Shown here one piece after another: positions 8,801 through 15,342 of a stretch of 27,306 nucleotides of DNA. Location: NCBI GenBank assembly GCA_028864955.1, contig JAGWLE010000001.1, forward strand, positions 1-27,306, in the 5' to 3' direction. Origin of the DNA: Patescibacteria group bacterium (lineage in GTDB: Bacteria > Patescibacteriota > Minisyncoccia > Phycocordibacterales > PALSA-1337). The position numbers and the translations under genes are program-made. Under the pieces are notes generated by a model that saw only the letters and a list, made by a program, of their open reading frames with translations, ran no database searches and was not told where the DNA came from. Numbering within the stretch: the first letter of the stretch is position 1; each line of letters begins with the position of its first letter.

Positions 8801-9492
8801 CCAGGTTTTTCACTTTCGACTTTTGACTTTTGGCTTTTGACTTTTAACTTCACATACACCGACAAATCCTTGACCGTCTCATACCCCTGTGCCAATTCAT
8901 GCGACGACAACGCCGTACCGCAGCGCGGGCACCAGGGCACGACTTTATAGTCCTTATAGAGGAGCTTCTCGTGATCGACGTGCTTGACGATGTTCCAGAC
9001 TGATTCGATGAAGTTTGGCTTATATGTGACATAGGCATTCTTCAAATCAACCCAAAATGCCATACGTTCGGTGAGTTCTTCCCATTCGCGTACATACGTC
9101 CAAACAATCTCTTTGCACTTGGAATTAAACTCCTCGATACCGTATGCGTCAATTTCTTTTTTTGACCTAATGCCAAGCTCCTTCTCTGCCTGGAGTTCGA
9201 CGGGTAATCCGTGAGTATCCCAGCCTCCGCGACGACGTACGCGATAGCCGCGCATGGTCTTATAGCGCGGAATAGCATCCTTGAAGGCGCGCGATTCAAA
9301 ATGACCGATATGCGGCCGCCCATTAGCGCCTGGCGGTCCCTCGTAAAAAACAAACTCGCCCTTTGGCGCGGGCTTATTCAGGGACTTTTCAAAAATGCCC
9401 TGCTCTTTCCAAAATGCAAGAATAGACTCCTCACGTTCTGCATGAGGAGATTTTGGATGTTCTGTCTTTTTCGAGTCAGCCTGATCTGCCAT
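5884..9492 (-). CDS. ileS: isoleucyl-tRNA synthetase with embedded histidine-phosphatase domain
   Basis: Class I synthetase of 1202 residues, about 150-250 longer than usual. HIGH is at residues 61-64 and KMSKS at 847-851. The CP1 editing domain is present (TTTPWTLPGN; TTEDGTGIVHMAPMYGQDD), and the C-terminal anticodon region (ARNAAKINVRQPLASF) is of the archaeal/eukaryote-like subtype. The extra length has two sources. Residues about 528-729 form a complete histidine-phosphatase domain inserted between the two zinc knuckles (C511/C514 and C743/C745). Three low-complexity inserts at about 215-228, 775-784 and 919-942 (SQKSKV-like) are encoded by heptamer repeats. A TGCTAGAAT extended -10 ends 18 bases before the ATG, giving a leader of roughly 11 bases. 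recO follows after 54 bases. Catalytic motifs are intact, so the enzyme should charge tRNA-Ile. Confidence 0.96.
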   Translation of the reverse strand: MADQADSKKTEHPKSPHAEREESILAFWKEQGIFEKSLNKPAPKGEFVFYEGPPGANGRPHIGHFESRAFKDAIPRYKTMRGYRVRRRGGWDTHGLPVELQAEKELGIRSKKEIDAYGIEEFNSKCKEIVWTYVREWEELTERMAFWVDLKNAYVTYKPNFIESVWNIVKHVDHEKLLYKDYKVVPWCPRCGTALSSHELAQGYETVKDLSVYVKLKVKSQKSKVESEKPGDTYLLAWTTTPWTLPGNVGLAVNEKIEYVKIKDLFIGEPVKEELNGLTPNVSETMSQFYILAKDRFESVRGHFKNPSIVETFKGKDLIGTEYEPLYPFLKDNVSGAEKEKLTNAFKVYAGDFVTTEDGTGIVHMAPMYGQDDFELGTRVGLPKYHLVNDDGTFKKEAGFLAGKFVKDDEAVAVEIIKDLAYRGLLFYKEKYEHTYPFCWRCHTPLIYFARDSWYIAMSKLRDKLVRENEGIHWEPEHIKEGRFGEWLREVKDWAISRERYWGTPLPVWLCEKCGVRRVVGSVEEIARKPKNEYWIMRHGEAEFNAKGLLNSDANVSNHLTEVGKQKIAEHLAPLKGEGIDLIFASPFMRTQESARIVQKMFGLADEQFITDDRLQEMALGKWNGKPLEGFMKEFPMDIYRFSKSPVGVETYAEVKKRMGDFLYDIESKYSGKKILIVSHGSPTMMLIAAAHGWDREQTIAYELNNYIQKGHYKKVDFRIVPHNPEYELDLHRPYIDDTKLACSCGGDMKRVKEVMDVWFDSGAMPFAQDHYPFESKVENQESHGLLSKIFGHEQKLAYPADFISEAIDQTRGWFYTLHAVGTLMGMGKAYKNVICLGHILDADGKKMSKSLGNVVNPFEMMDKYGADALRFWMYSVNQPGESKNFDEKTVDEVVKKVFNLALNVTSFYKIYEHRPKVESHKSQEPSQKSKVKSQKSKVTSDTVQPESQNVLDRWIVSRMNQLIEAVTKGMDAYVFLEPTRAIRDFVADLSQWYLRRSRDRFKGDDEADKQSALNTTRWILLTLAKVMAPFTPFFSEYAYKEVGGELESVHLTEWPAAGAVDEKLLKEMEIARQISSKGLEARNAAKINVRQPLASFSTTSAVISLGEIIKDELNVKEIVFGATEDKLDTDISAALKEEGDLRELLRKIQDLRKEKGLKVSDIAVLVVPAELKSLVNKFEAEIKKATNLTSIEEGATLGLAA
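6667..6736 (-). repeat. heptamer tandem repeat in ileS, 10 units of AAGTCAN
   Basis: Ten consecutive 7-base units on the minus strand (AAGTCAC, AAGTCAC, AAGAGCC, AAGTCAG, AAGTCAA, AAGTCAA, AAGTCAG, AAGTCAA, AAGTCAC, AAGTGAC). The seventh base is variable and only two units deviate elsewhere. It encodes the KVESHKSQEPSQKSKVKSQKSKV-like insert at about residues 919-942, in a linker of the C-terminal half. Confidence 0.92.
7143..7170 (-). repeat. short heptamer repeat in ileS, 4 units
   Basis: Four units on the minus strand (GAGTCGA, AAGTCGA, AAATCAA, GAGTCAC) encode the SKVENQES stretch at about residues 775-784. They are diverged members of the AAGTCAN family. Confidence 0.7.
7306..7911 (-). 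other. histidine-phosphatase (phosphoglycerate-mutase-like) domain inside IleRS
   Basis: Residues about 528-729 of IleRS carry the branch-1 histidine-phosphatase signature: WIMRHGEAEFN with the phospho-accepting H539, ASPFMRTQESA (the usual SP..R..QTA), LQEMALGKWNG (the usual L.E...G.WEG) and IVSHGSP with the second histidine H680. All four catalytic blocks are present in order and nothing suggests decay. The insertion point falls between GSVEEIA and DLHRPYID, which are adjacent in ordinary IleRS of this type, so the domain hangs off the zinc-knuckle loop between the editing and KMSKS regions. Substrate is unknown; a small phosphoester or a tRNA-linked product are guesses. Confidence 0.9.
8809..8850 (-). 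repeat. heptamer repeat in ileS, 6 units
   Basis: Six units on the minus strand (AAGTTAA, AAGTCAA, AAGCCAA, AAGTCAA, AAGTCGA, AAGTGAA) encode the KVKSQKSKVES stretch at about residues 215-228, just before the CP1 motif TTTPWTLPGN. Confidence 0.88.
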
Positions 9493-9510
9493 ACGTGTAA
9501 AAGTAAGGCT

Positions 9511-9519
9511 ATTCTAGCA
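9511..9519 (-). promoter_or_regulatory. extended -10 promoter of ileS
   Basis: TGCTAGAAT on the minus strand has TGn plus 5/6 to TATAAT and ends 18 bases before the ileS ATG. The same nine bases precede argS. No Shine-Dalgarno is seen in the predicted leader of about 11 bases. Confidence 0.5.
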
Positions 9520-9532
9520 CTTTTCGGCTGAT

Positions 9533-11320
9533 TTACATCCTCTTTGGCACCGTGATCCCGAGCAACCATAGGCCGTCTGTCATGACATTCGTGAATGCGC
9601 GCGTCAGAGCGACGCGATATGGCGAGAGTGGATCATGTTCGTCGATGATAGTCTGCGACGCATAGAAGCTGTTGAACTCGCCGGCAAGCGACACCAGATA
9701 ATTGGCCACCAGCTGCGGCGCATATTCCGCCTGAGCGCGCTCGACGACGTCGGCAAATCGCGAAAGCAATTTTTCCAGAGAGCCAACCTTGTCCGGCAGC
9801 TTGATTTCTGAAACACCTGATTCGTCTCCGACAAGATCCAACATGTCACCTGCCACTTTTGACGTGTGACTTTCGCCTTGTGACTTGTTACTTGTAACGT
9901 GTGCCTTCTCTAAAACTGAATTTGCGCGCACCACGGAGTATTGCAGATATGGCCCCGAATCGCCTTCGAAGGAGATCGACGCTGCCGAATCAAAGATGAT
10001 ATCACTGCCGATCGACGTGCGCAGGATCGAGTACTTGATGGCGCCGATAGCGATCGCGTCCGAAATCTCCGTCGCCTCCTCCGGTTCGAATTTCCGATCG
10101 GCTATTTTCTGTTTGACCATCTCCTTGATGTCTGAAATGAGCGACTCGGCCGTGACAACATTGCCCGTTCGGCTCGACATTTTGCCTGAAGCAAATCGCA
10201 TCATGCCATGGCCGATGTGCATGGTCTTTGCGCCGACATTTTGATCGATGAGCGATAGGGCTTTGACGAGAACTCTGAAATAGTCGTTCTGTTCGCTGGC
10301 CGTAACGATGATCGAACGTTCAAGATCAGGGTGGCTCTGGAACTTGCTCGTATTCAGGCCGATTTCCTTGGCCTCATAGGTCGGCAGTCCCAAAGCGTTC
10401 ACGAACACGCGCGTATGCAAGCCGTAGTCTTCGCCTCTAAAGACGACCGCGCCCTCGCTCATTTGGAAGACATTCTTCGTCAGGAATTCCTTGACGATCG
10501 ACAGACCGACCGGCGCCATGTCGCTCTCGAACAGAGTTTCGTCGAATTTCGTGCCGAGTCGGGCGTAGAGCATGTCGAAATGATCGAGGCTCCATTTCCT
10601 GCCCTTCTCATACAGCGCGTTTACATCCTTGCTCGATCGCTCATACAGCAGGCGATTCAAGACTTCGATGTCATCCTTGGCGGCAGGATCTTCTTCATAG
10701 GCTTTCGTGCCTTCGACGTACATTTTGCCCAGAAAATCTGTCCTCTCGGCGATCGGCGCGGCATCGCGCGGCATTTCGTCCCGGTGTTTTTGGATCGCCC
10801 AGACCGCTTTGGCGATATGCAAACCGATATCCGAGGTATAGCACATGCGGATCGTCTCGGCCCCGGAATATTCGATCAGCCGTGAGAGGGACTCTCCTAT
10901 GGCATTCGACATCAGATGTCCGATGTGGAAGACCTTGAACGTGTTTGGATCGGTGTATTCGATGATGATCTTTCGAGCCAGCGAATTTCTGGCCGCCGAG
11001 CGCGAATGAAGAGCAGCAGGCGCGCGCATCCGAATGACTGTACGGGCAAAAGCCTCGTCTCTGACTGAAAAATTGATAAAACCCGGACCGGCTATGAAAA
11101 CTTTGGCAACGGCAGGCGGCATAGATCGGCCGAACTCGGCAACGATCTTCCCGGCCAATGACTGCGGCGACATGCCGAGCTTCCGGGCGCCAACCATCGC
11201 TATGTTCGTTGAAAAATCCCCGTGCGCCGGATTATCCGGATATGCCAGCCGTATGCCTTGTTCGTCGAGGCCGAGCTTTTGGGCGATCTCCTTGAGGCGT
11301 TCCAATATCTCCGCTTTCAT
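9533..11320 (-). CDS. argS: arginyl-tRNA synthetase
   Basis: Class I synthetase of 595 residues from the ATG at 11320. An N-terminal Add1-like domain (MKAEILERLKEIAQKLGL ... AHGDFSTNIAM) leads to the HIGH motif (DPNTFKVFHIGHLMSNAIGES). The KMSKS equivalent is the degenerate KMSSR (SGKMSSRTGNVVT), as in many ArgRS. The DALR anticodon-binding domain ends the protein (LLRSFADVVERAQAEYAPQ-like, TNVMTDGLWLLGI). A low-complexity insert at about residues 472-490 comes from eight heptamer units and sits before the DALR part. An upstream in-frame start at 11368 would add 16 residues, but TGCTAGAAT ends seven bases before the ATG at 11320, so the later start is chosen. ileS follows 40 bases downstream. 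Confidence 0.95.
   Translation of the reverse strand: MKAEILERLKEIAQKLGLDEQGIRLAYPDNPAHGDFSTNIAMVGARKLGMSPQSLAGKIVAEFGRSMPPAVAKVFIAGPGFINFSVRDEAFARTVIRMRAPAALHSRSAARNSLARKIIIEYTDPNTFKVFHIGHLMSNAIGESLSRLIEYSGAETIRMCYTSDIGLHIAKAVWAIQKHRDEMPRDAAPIAERTDFLGKMYVEGTKAYEEDPAAKDDIEVLNRLLYERSSKDVNALYEKGRKWSLDHFDMLYARLGTKFDETLFESDMAPVGLSIVKEFLTKNVFQMSEGAVVFRGEDYGLHTRVFVNALGLPTYEAKEIGLNTSKFQSHPDLERSIIVTASEQNDYFRVLVKALSLIDQNVGAKTMHIGHGMMRFASGKMSSRTGNVVTAESLISDIKEMVKQKIADRKFEPEEATEISDAIAIGAIKYSILRTSIGSDIIFDSAASISFEGDSGPYLQYSVVRANSVLEKAHVTSNKSQGESHTSKVAGDMLDLVGDESGVSEIKLPDKVGSLEKLLSRFADVVERAQAEYAPQLVANYLVSLAGEFNSFYASQTIIDEHDPLSPYRVALTRAFTNVMTDGLWLLGITVPKRM
9852..9907 (-). repeat. heptamer tandem repeat in argS, 8 units
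   Basis: Eight units on the minus strand (AAGGCAC, ACGTTAC, AAGTAAC, AAGTCAC, AAGGCGA, AAGTCAC, ACGTCAA, AAGTGGC) are diverged copies of AAGTCAN. They encode the HVTSNKSQGESHTSKVAG stretch. Confidence 0.85.
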
Positions 11321-11327
11321 GCGGCCT

Positions 11328-11336
11328 ATTCTAGCA
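11328..11336 (-). promoter_or_regulatory. extended -10 promoter of argS (leaderless)
   Basis: TGCTAGAAT on the minus strand (TAGAAT at 11333-11328) ends seven bases before the ATG at 11320. There is no Shine-Dalgarno and no clear -35. This placement decides the start codon. Confidence 0.6.
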
Positions 11337-11361
11337 AAATACCGCCATATAGACGATTGAT

Positions 11362-11390
11362 TTGACAAAGATATCGATTGGATGTATAAA
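11362..11390 (+). promoter_or_regulatory. near-consensus sigma70 promoter for a plus-strand RNA
   Basis: TTGACA (11362-11367) is a perfect -35, the spacer is exactly 17 bases and TATAAA (11385-11390) is a 5/6 -10. It is the best promoter in the window and points away from argS into the gene-free gap. Predicted start of transcription is around 11397. Confidence 0.8.
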
Positions 11391-11396
11391 GATACA

Positions 11397-11630
11397 AGCT
11401 CAAGCAGCGCACTTTCTGGAGATGCACGCTTCCTTTACGGCGGCTTGTGATGGTGGTTTAGACCAGCTGGCGGGCACTGGAATTCGCTCGTCAAACATTG
11501 CTCCGTCACGGGTAATCTCCCGTTTCGCTGATCGCCGCATACTTACTCGAGAGTACAGTCGTGTTATCGCGAAGCGCACGAGGCGCAGCCGCCGGTCACA
11601 GGAACACCCGGTAGCTGCGCCTTATTTTTT
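11397..11630 (+). ncRNA. predicted structured noncoding RNA of about 235 nt in the argS-glyA gap
   Basis: The 329-base gap between argS and glyA has no credible gene but holds a promoter, a series of hairpins and an intrinsic terminator, all on the plus strand. Local stems I can draw: 11402-11405 with 11428-11431; TGGT/ACCA at 11454-11465 with loop TTAG; GGCGGGC/GCTCGTC at 11469-11492; ACGGG/CCCGT at 11508-11523; TACT/AGTA at 11544-11555; TCGTG/CACGA with inner CGC/GCG at 11559-11581. The terminator follows. I see no tmRNA ends, no RNase P core motifs, no SRP tetraloop core and not the single long rod of 6S RNA, so the class is unknown. Reading frames crossing it run through the terminator. 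RNA identity is inferred, not proven. Confidence 0.6.
11581..11630 (+). terminator. intrinsic terminator of the plus-strand RNA
   Basis: AGGCGCAGC (11581-11589) pairs with GCTGCGCCT (11614-11622), with an inner CCGG/CCGG stem (11592-11595 with 11608-11611). It is followed by TATTTTTT (11623-11630). The T-run is on the plus strand only, so it does not serve glyA. Confidence 0.75.
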
Positions 11631-11649
11631 ACGCCAAAATCCGAAATTT

Positions 11650-12882
11650 CTACTTTGCCTGGCGCAAAATCCTGTCGATCATGCCGGCGATCCTTTCCAT
11701 GTCTTTTTCCTTGCCACCCCTGGTCGTCTCCGCCGCCGTGCCCAAACGAATACCTGAAGGATCGGCAGGAGGTCGCGTATCGAACGGAATAGCGTTCTTA
11801 TTGACAATGATGCCCTTTTGCTCGAGCCGCCGGCTGGCCTCGGCGCCGGCTATGCCGCCAACCCCCCGATCATTATTGCGGCCGTCGTTCCAGGTATCGA
11901 CAAGCACGAGATGCGAATCGGTGCCGCCGGAGATCAGCCGCCAACCGCGGTCTTGAAGCGTTTCCGCCAGCGCTTTTGCATTCTTCACGACTTGAGCGGC
12001 GTACTTTTTGAAAGTTGGGCTGGCCGCTTCACGGAGCGCCACCGCCACCGCCGCAATCTGATTTTCGTGCGGACCGCCCTGCAGACCGGGAAAAACCGCT
12101 TTGTCGATCTTCTTCCATAGCTCTCGCGAGTCTTTGCGTGAAAATATGAGCGCCGAGCGCGGCCCCCGCAGAGTCTTGTGCGTCGTGGTAGTCACGACAT
12201 CGGCATAATCAAAAGGCGACGGATACGCCCCACCGGCCACCAAGCCGGCGATATGAGACATGTCGACCATCATCAGCGACTCGGCTGACGTCGCCACTTC
12301 CTTGCACCTCTGCCAGTCGATGACGCGCGGGTAGGCCGTGTAGCCAAAAACGATGATCGTCGGCCGCTCTTTCATGGCTTGTTCGCGCAAAATATCGTAG
12401 TTCAACATCTCTGTCGTTTGATCGAGGCCATAGGGCACTTGCGTCCAGAATTTGCCCGAGGCCGAGACTTTTTGACCGTGCGTCAGATGTCCGCCCTGAT
12501 CGAGCGCCATGCCCATGATCTTGCCGGCAGGCGTCGGCCGACCATCGGCCGCGGCGCCGGCGCGTGGCACCAGCGCCATATACACGGCCGTATTCGCCGG
12601 CGAGCCGGAGAGCGGCTGTACATTGACATGCCACTCGGCCGGATTGAGCCCGAAGAGTTTGAGGGCGCGCACCTGACAGAGCTTCTCGAGCTTATCAACA
12701 ATCTGATTGCCGCCATAATAGCGCTTATCGGGATAGCCTTCGGAATATTTGTTGGTAAATTCGGAGCCTAAAGCTTCCAGCACATCGCTGGATACGTAAT
12801 TTTCCGAAGCAATCAGATTGACGACTTTTTTCTGGCGCCTCTTTTCAGCTTCGATAAGTTTTTTGACTTGAATATCTTTCAT
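11650..12882 (-). CDS. glyA: serine hydroxymethyltransferase
   Basis: PLP enzyme of 410 residues that converts serine and tetrahydrofolate to glycine and methylene-tetrahydrofolate, the carbon donor for ThyA next door. Family blocks are complete: NLIASENYVSSDVLEALGSEFTNKYSEGYPDKRYYGG at the N-terminus, VNVQPLSGSPAN, DMSHIAGLVAGG and TTTHKTLRGPRSALIF with the PLP lysine K236. Length is normal for bacteria. It lies 33 bases after thyA in the same direction. No Shine-Dalgarno is clear; a weak TAAACA sits ten bases before the ATG, so it may share the thyA transcript or have its own start. No minus-strand terminator is seen after it. Confidence 0.97.
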   Translation of the reverse strand: MKDIQVKKLIEAEKRRQKKVVNLIASENYVSSDVLEALGSEFTNKYSEGYPDKRYYGGNQIVDKLEKLCQVRALKLFGLNPAEWHVNVQPLSGSPANTAVYMALVPRAGAAADGRPTPAGKIMGMALDQGGHLTHGQKVSASGKFWTQVPYGLDQTTEMLNYDILREQAMKERPTIIVFGYTAYPRVIDWQRCKEVATSAESLMMVDMSHIAGLVAGGAYPSPFDYADVVTTTTHKTLRGPRSALIFSRKDSRELWKKIDKAVFPGLQGGPHENQIAAVAVALREAASPTFKKYAAQVVKNAKALAETLQDRGWRLISGGTDSHLVLVDTWNDGRNNDRGVGGIAGAEASRRLEQKGIIVNKNAIPFDTRPPADPSGIRLGTAAETTRGGKEKDMERIAGMIDRILRQAK

Positions 12883-12915
12883 GGTAGCGAAATGTTTACC
12901 GAATGCGTGTCTTAA

Positions 12916-13899
12916 TTATTTCCTGTCCTTCTCATCGAAGCCGCCAGCCACCGTCATTTTTGCCTTGAGGACCGGATGAGGATCATAATCCTCGAGTTTG
13001 ACCATGTCTGGCCGGAAGCTGGCCAAGTCTTTGACCTCATCGGACAAGACGAGCCGGGGAAACGGCTTGGGAATACGCCTGATCTGTTCCCTGACCTGCG
13101 GAATATGATCTTCGTATATGTGCGCGTCGCCAAGCGTGTGGATGAATTCGCCTGGTTCGTAACCGCAGATCTTGGCCACGATCATGGTTAGTGCCGCGTA
13201 ACTGGCGATATTGAAGGGCACGCCCAGGAACATGTCGCAGGAACGCTGATACAAGAGGCAGGATAATTTGTTGCCGGCAACGTTGAAATGGAAGAGGATA
13301 TGGCAGAGTGGGAACGACAATGCCTCACCCGGCTTGGCCATGGCATAGAGGTATTGCGGATTCCAGGCGGACAAGATCGCGTGTTTGCGTTCCGGGAAAT
13401 TCTTGAGCGTATCCACGACCCAGGCCAACTGGTCAATCTTGCGGCCGTCGGCGGCCGGCCAGGCACGCCACTGTTCGCCGTAAATGCGCGGCAATTCGCC
13501 GTGAGCCGCGGCAAAATCGGTGTCTGTGCGGATCTTTTCCACGAATTCCTCGAGAGTGAGCGGCGGCAATTCGCCTGTATCAGCCTTCTTTTTATAGATC
13601 TTGTAGGGATAATCGTTCCAAATAGGCACCTTATGGTCGACGAGATATTTGATATTGGTCTGACCTGACATGAACCAGTAGAGTTCATGCATGATGCTGT
13701 TCCATGGCACTTTTTTGGTGGTGAGCAGCGGGAATCCTTGGGAAAGATCAAATCTCATCTGTCTGCCAAAGACGCTGGTCAGTCCGGTGCCGGTATTATG
13801 ATCATGCTTCAAAACGCCGTGATCGAGAATATCCCGCAGAAGATCAAGGTACTGGTACTCCGGATGCGAACGGCCCGTGTTATTGTGTGTCTTGTTCAT
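12916..13899 (-). CDS. thyA: thymidylate synthase (ThyA type)
   Basis: Folate-dependent methylation of dUMP to dTMP. The 327-residue product has the N-terminal arginine loop (DRTGTGLTSVFG-equivalent HNTGTGLTSVFGRQMRFDLSQGFPLLTTKKV), the catalytic cysteine in FPLCHILFHFN (C199), the QRSCDMFLGVPFNIASYA dUMP-binding block and HTLGDAHIYEDH. It is somewhat longer than the 264-residue E. coli enzyme because of an insert around KKKADTGELPPLTLEEFVEKIRTDTDFAAAHGE, as in many ThyA proteins. glyA follows after 33 bases; dcd precedes by 65 bases. No convincing promoter or Shine-Dalgarno is seen. Confidence 0.97.
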   Translation of the reverse strand: MNKTHNNTGRSHPEYQYLDLLRDILDHGVLKHDHNTGTGLTSVFGRQMRFDLSQGFPLLTTKKVPWNSIMHELYWFMSGQTNIKYLVDHKVPIWNDYPYKIYKKKADTGELPPLTLEEFVEKIRTDTDFAAAHGELPRIYGEQWRAWPAADGRKIDQLAWVVDTLKNFPERKHAILSAWNPQYLYAMAKPGEALSFPLCHILFHFNVAGNKLSCLLYQRSCDMFLGVPFNIASYAALTMIVAKICGYEPGEFIHTLGDAHIYEDHIPQVREQIRRIPKPFPRLVLSDEVKDLASFRPDMVKLEDYDPHPVLKAKMTVAGGFDEKDRK

Positions 13900-13964
13900 G
13901 AAGATAACGAGTTAGCTGATACGTATCCAAACACTCCGTGCGATGAGATCAGGCCATGGCGGGA

Positions 13965-14567
13965 TTATTTCTTGCGGCTGGATGACTTATGGGACATTTT
14001 GACGGCGCCGGTACGTCTGGTTTCCTCTTCCTTTGGATCGACGAAATGCTGCCAGTCGCGATCATGGTAGCGGCCAGTGACCTTGTAGTCTTTTTGCGGC
14101 ACATCTGATAATTCGGAAAAAAGAATCTGCCCGATGCGCATGCCCGGCCGCAAAATGATGGGAATATGGTTGAGATTGGCGAGCTCGAACGTGATATTCA
14201 AAAAATGGCCCGGATTGATGATGCCGGCAGTGTTGTGAATAATGAGGCCCAGCCGGGCCAAACTGCTCTTGCCGGACAGATGCACGAGGTATTTATCTGA
14301 GCCGAAATAGTCGATAGATGTGCCGAGCACGCTGACTCCCGGATGAAGGACAAACCTGCCGCCTTCGGGAATGATGATCTCCTTGGTCTCCGGAAAAATC
14401 TTCATAACCGGATCTATAGCGGTCGTGGATTCGGTATTGCTGATGATGAATTTGTGACCAAGGAGGATATCGTAACTGGCCGGTTGTAGACGATCCTCGT
14501 CGAATGAGTGGATGACGATGTCACCTTTTTCCAAAGCTTTCTTAATATCGCGATCGACGAGATACAT
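13965..14567 (-). CDS. dcd: dCTP deaminase (Dcd/DUT family)
   Basis: Product of 200 residues that deaminates dCTP to dUTP, or to dUMP if bifunctional, feeding ThyA two genes on. Blocks visible: LQPASYDILLGHKFII near the N-terminus, the phosphate-binding SGKSSLARLGLIIHNTAGIINPG, ITFELANLN with the conserved glutamate, and the GMRIGQILFSELSDVPQKDY tail with GRYHDRD. Trimer-type dCTP deaminase architecture is clear; whether it also hydrolyses the triphosphate cannot be decided by eye. A TAGAAT -10 (14591-14586), overlapping the end of the CYTH gene, lies 18 bases before the ATG. The last residues (SHKSSSRKK) are a basic tail. Confidence 0.92.
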   Translation of the reverse strand: MYLVDRDIKKALEKGDIVIHSFDEDRLQPASYDILLGHKFIISNTESTTAIDPVMKIFPETKEIIIPEGGRFVLHPGVSVLGTSIDYFGSDKYLVHLSGKSSLARLGLIIHNTAGIINPGHFLNITFELANLNHIPIILRPGMRIGQILFSELSDVPQKDYKVTGRYHDRDWQHFVDPKEEETRRTGAVKMSHKSSSRKK

Positions 14568-14583
14568 GGCGGTGATGATGCTG

Positions 14584-15264
14584 TTATTCTATAGTAAACG
14601 TCTTCTCCGTTCCATAGTACTCCTGCCAATGGGAATTGTAATGGGCGAACATCCTTTCCAGGCGATCTTGCGGCAATTCAGACAGGCCAAGAACATTCAT
14701 GACGTTCGCGAGTTCCCGCCTGATATCATCCAGTCTGCTCTGATCCTCGGTCACGCGCTCGAATTCCGCCAGATATCCGTAACCGGCATTGCGGTCGATG
14801 CAGACGTGCATGTCCTCGGCCGCATACTCCTGCCGCTCGCGCGACCACTTGGCTTGATATGTGCAACCGGCGTCGAGCAACACCGTATCGAGTTCGTCCA
14901 GTGTTTTTTCAACGGGCACCTCGAATTCCATGCGCTTGACGCCGTTTGAACTGGTATCGTCCCCGACAGAGGCCTTCATAACCAACAGAACCTGGTTGTC
15001 GGTCTGGCGAGACCGGAGCGAAATCTTGGTGCCGCGAGTCACGATCTCTTCACACCGAGATCTCTGATCGGCCGGAATAATGTCCGCCAAGGCTCGGCGT
15101 AGAGGCTCCAGATCCGCCGGCAAATTGAAATAATGATTGAGCTGCCGGCCCGCGCTGATCATCTTGATGCCGGGAAATCGCTTGGAGAGATCGCGCTTGA
15201 GCTTCTCGGCGTTCTTCTTGGAGCCAAGCAGCGTCTTGATTTCAACCTCATACGAGTGCTTCAT
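14584..15264 (-). CDS. CYTH-domain protein (class IV adenylate cyclase / thiamine-triphosphatase fold)
   Basis: The 226-residue product starts MKHSYEVEIKTLLG, with the ExExK signature at residues 6-10 that coordinates metal in the CYTH triphosphate-tunnel fold. Further acidic and basic strand pairs follow (ISLRSRQTDNQVLLVMKAS, MEFEVPVEKT, AKWSRERQEY, MHVCIDRNAGYGYLAEFE). Substrate could be inorganic triphosphate, thiamine triphosphate or ATP; the sequence does not decide. A longer frame exists from 15405, but its first 47 residues would run across the divergent promoter region, so the ATG at 15264 is chosen. AAAGGA sits seven bases before it. It precedes dcd by 16 bases. Confidence 0.82.
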   Translation of the reverse strand: MKHSYEVEIKTLLGSKKNAEKLKRDLSKRFPGIKMISAGRQLNHYFNLPADLEPLRRALADIIPADQRSRCEEIVTRGTKISLRSRQTDNQVLLVMKASVGDDTSSNGVKRMEFEVPVEKTLDELDTVLLDAGCTYQAKWSRERQEYAAEDMHVCIDRNAGYGYLAEFERVTEDQSRLDDIRRELANVMNVLGLSELPQDRLERMFAHYNSHWQEYYGTEKTFTIE

Positions 15265-15289
15265 GAAGGTATCCTTTACAGGTCTATGA

Positions 15290-15318
15290 AGTATAATGTT
15301 CCTACAGTCGTTTACAAG
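15290..15318. promoter_or_regulatory. divergent promoter region between CYTH gene and dihydrofolate reductase
   Basis: For the minus strand TTGTAA, a 16-base spacer and TATACT (15295-15290) drive the CYTH gene with a leader of about 20 bases. A perfect TATAAT on the plus strand (15292-15297) overlaps the same bases and could serve the reductase at 15343, though no -35 for it is seen. Both polymerases could not bind at once. Confidence 0.5.
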
Positions 15319-15342
15319 GATGACAGATAACTGATTTCTATT

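Noticed and set aside
11397..11630. tmRNA, RNase P RNA, SRP RNA or 6S RNA as identity for the gap RNA
   Set aside because: None of their core motifs or overall shapes could be found by eye.
11362..11757. Plus-strand frame of 131 codons across the argS-glyA gap
   Set aside because: It starts inside the promoter, runs through the intrinsic terminator and continues antisense through glyA; composition is not protein-like.
13900..13964. Palindrome GATACGTATC in the dcd-thyA gap as an operator
   Set aside because: A single 10-base palindrome without a second copy or clear promoter is not enough.
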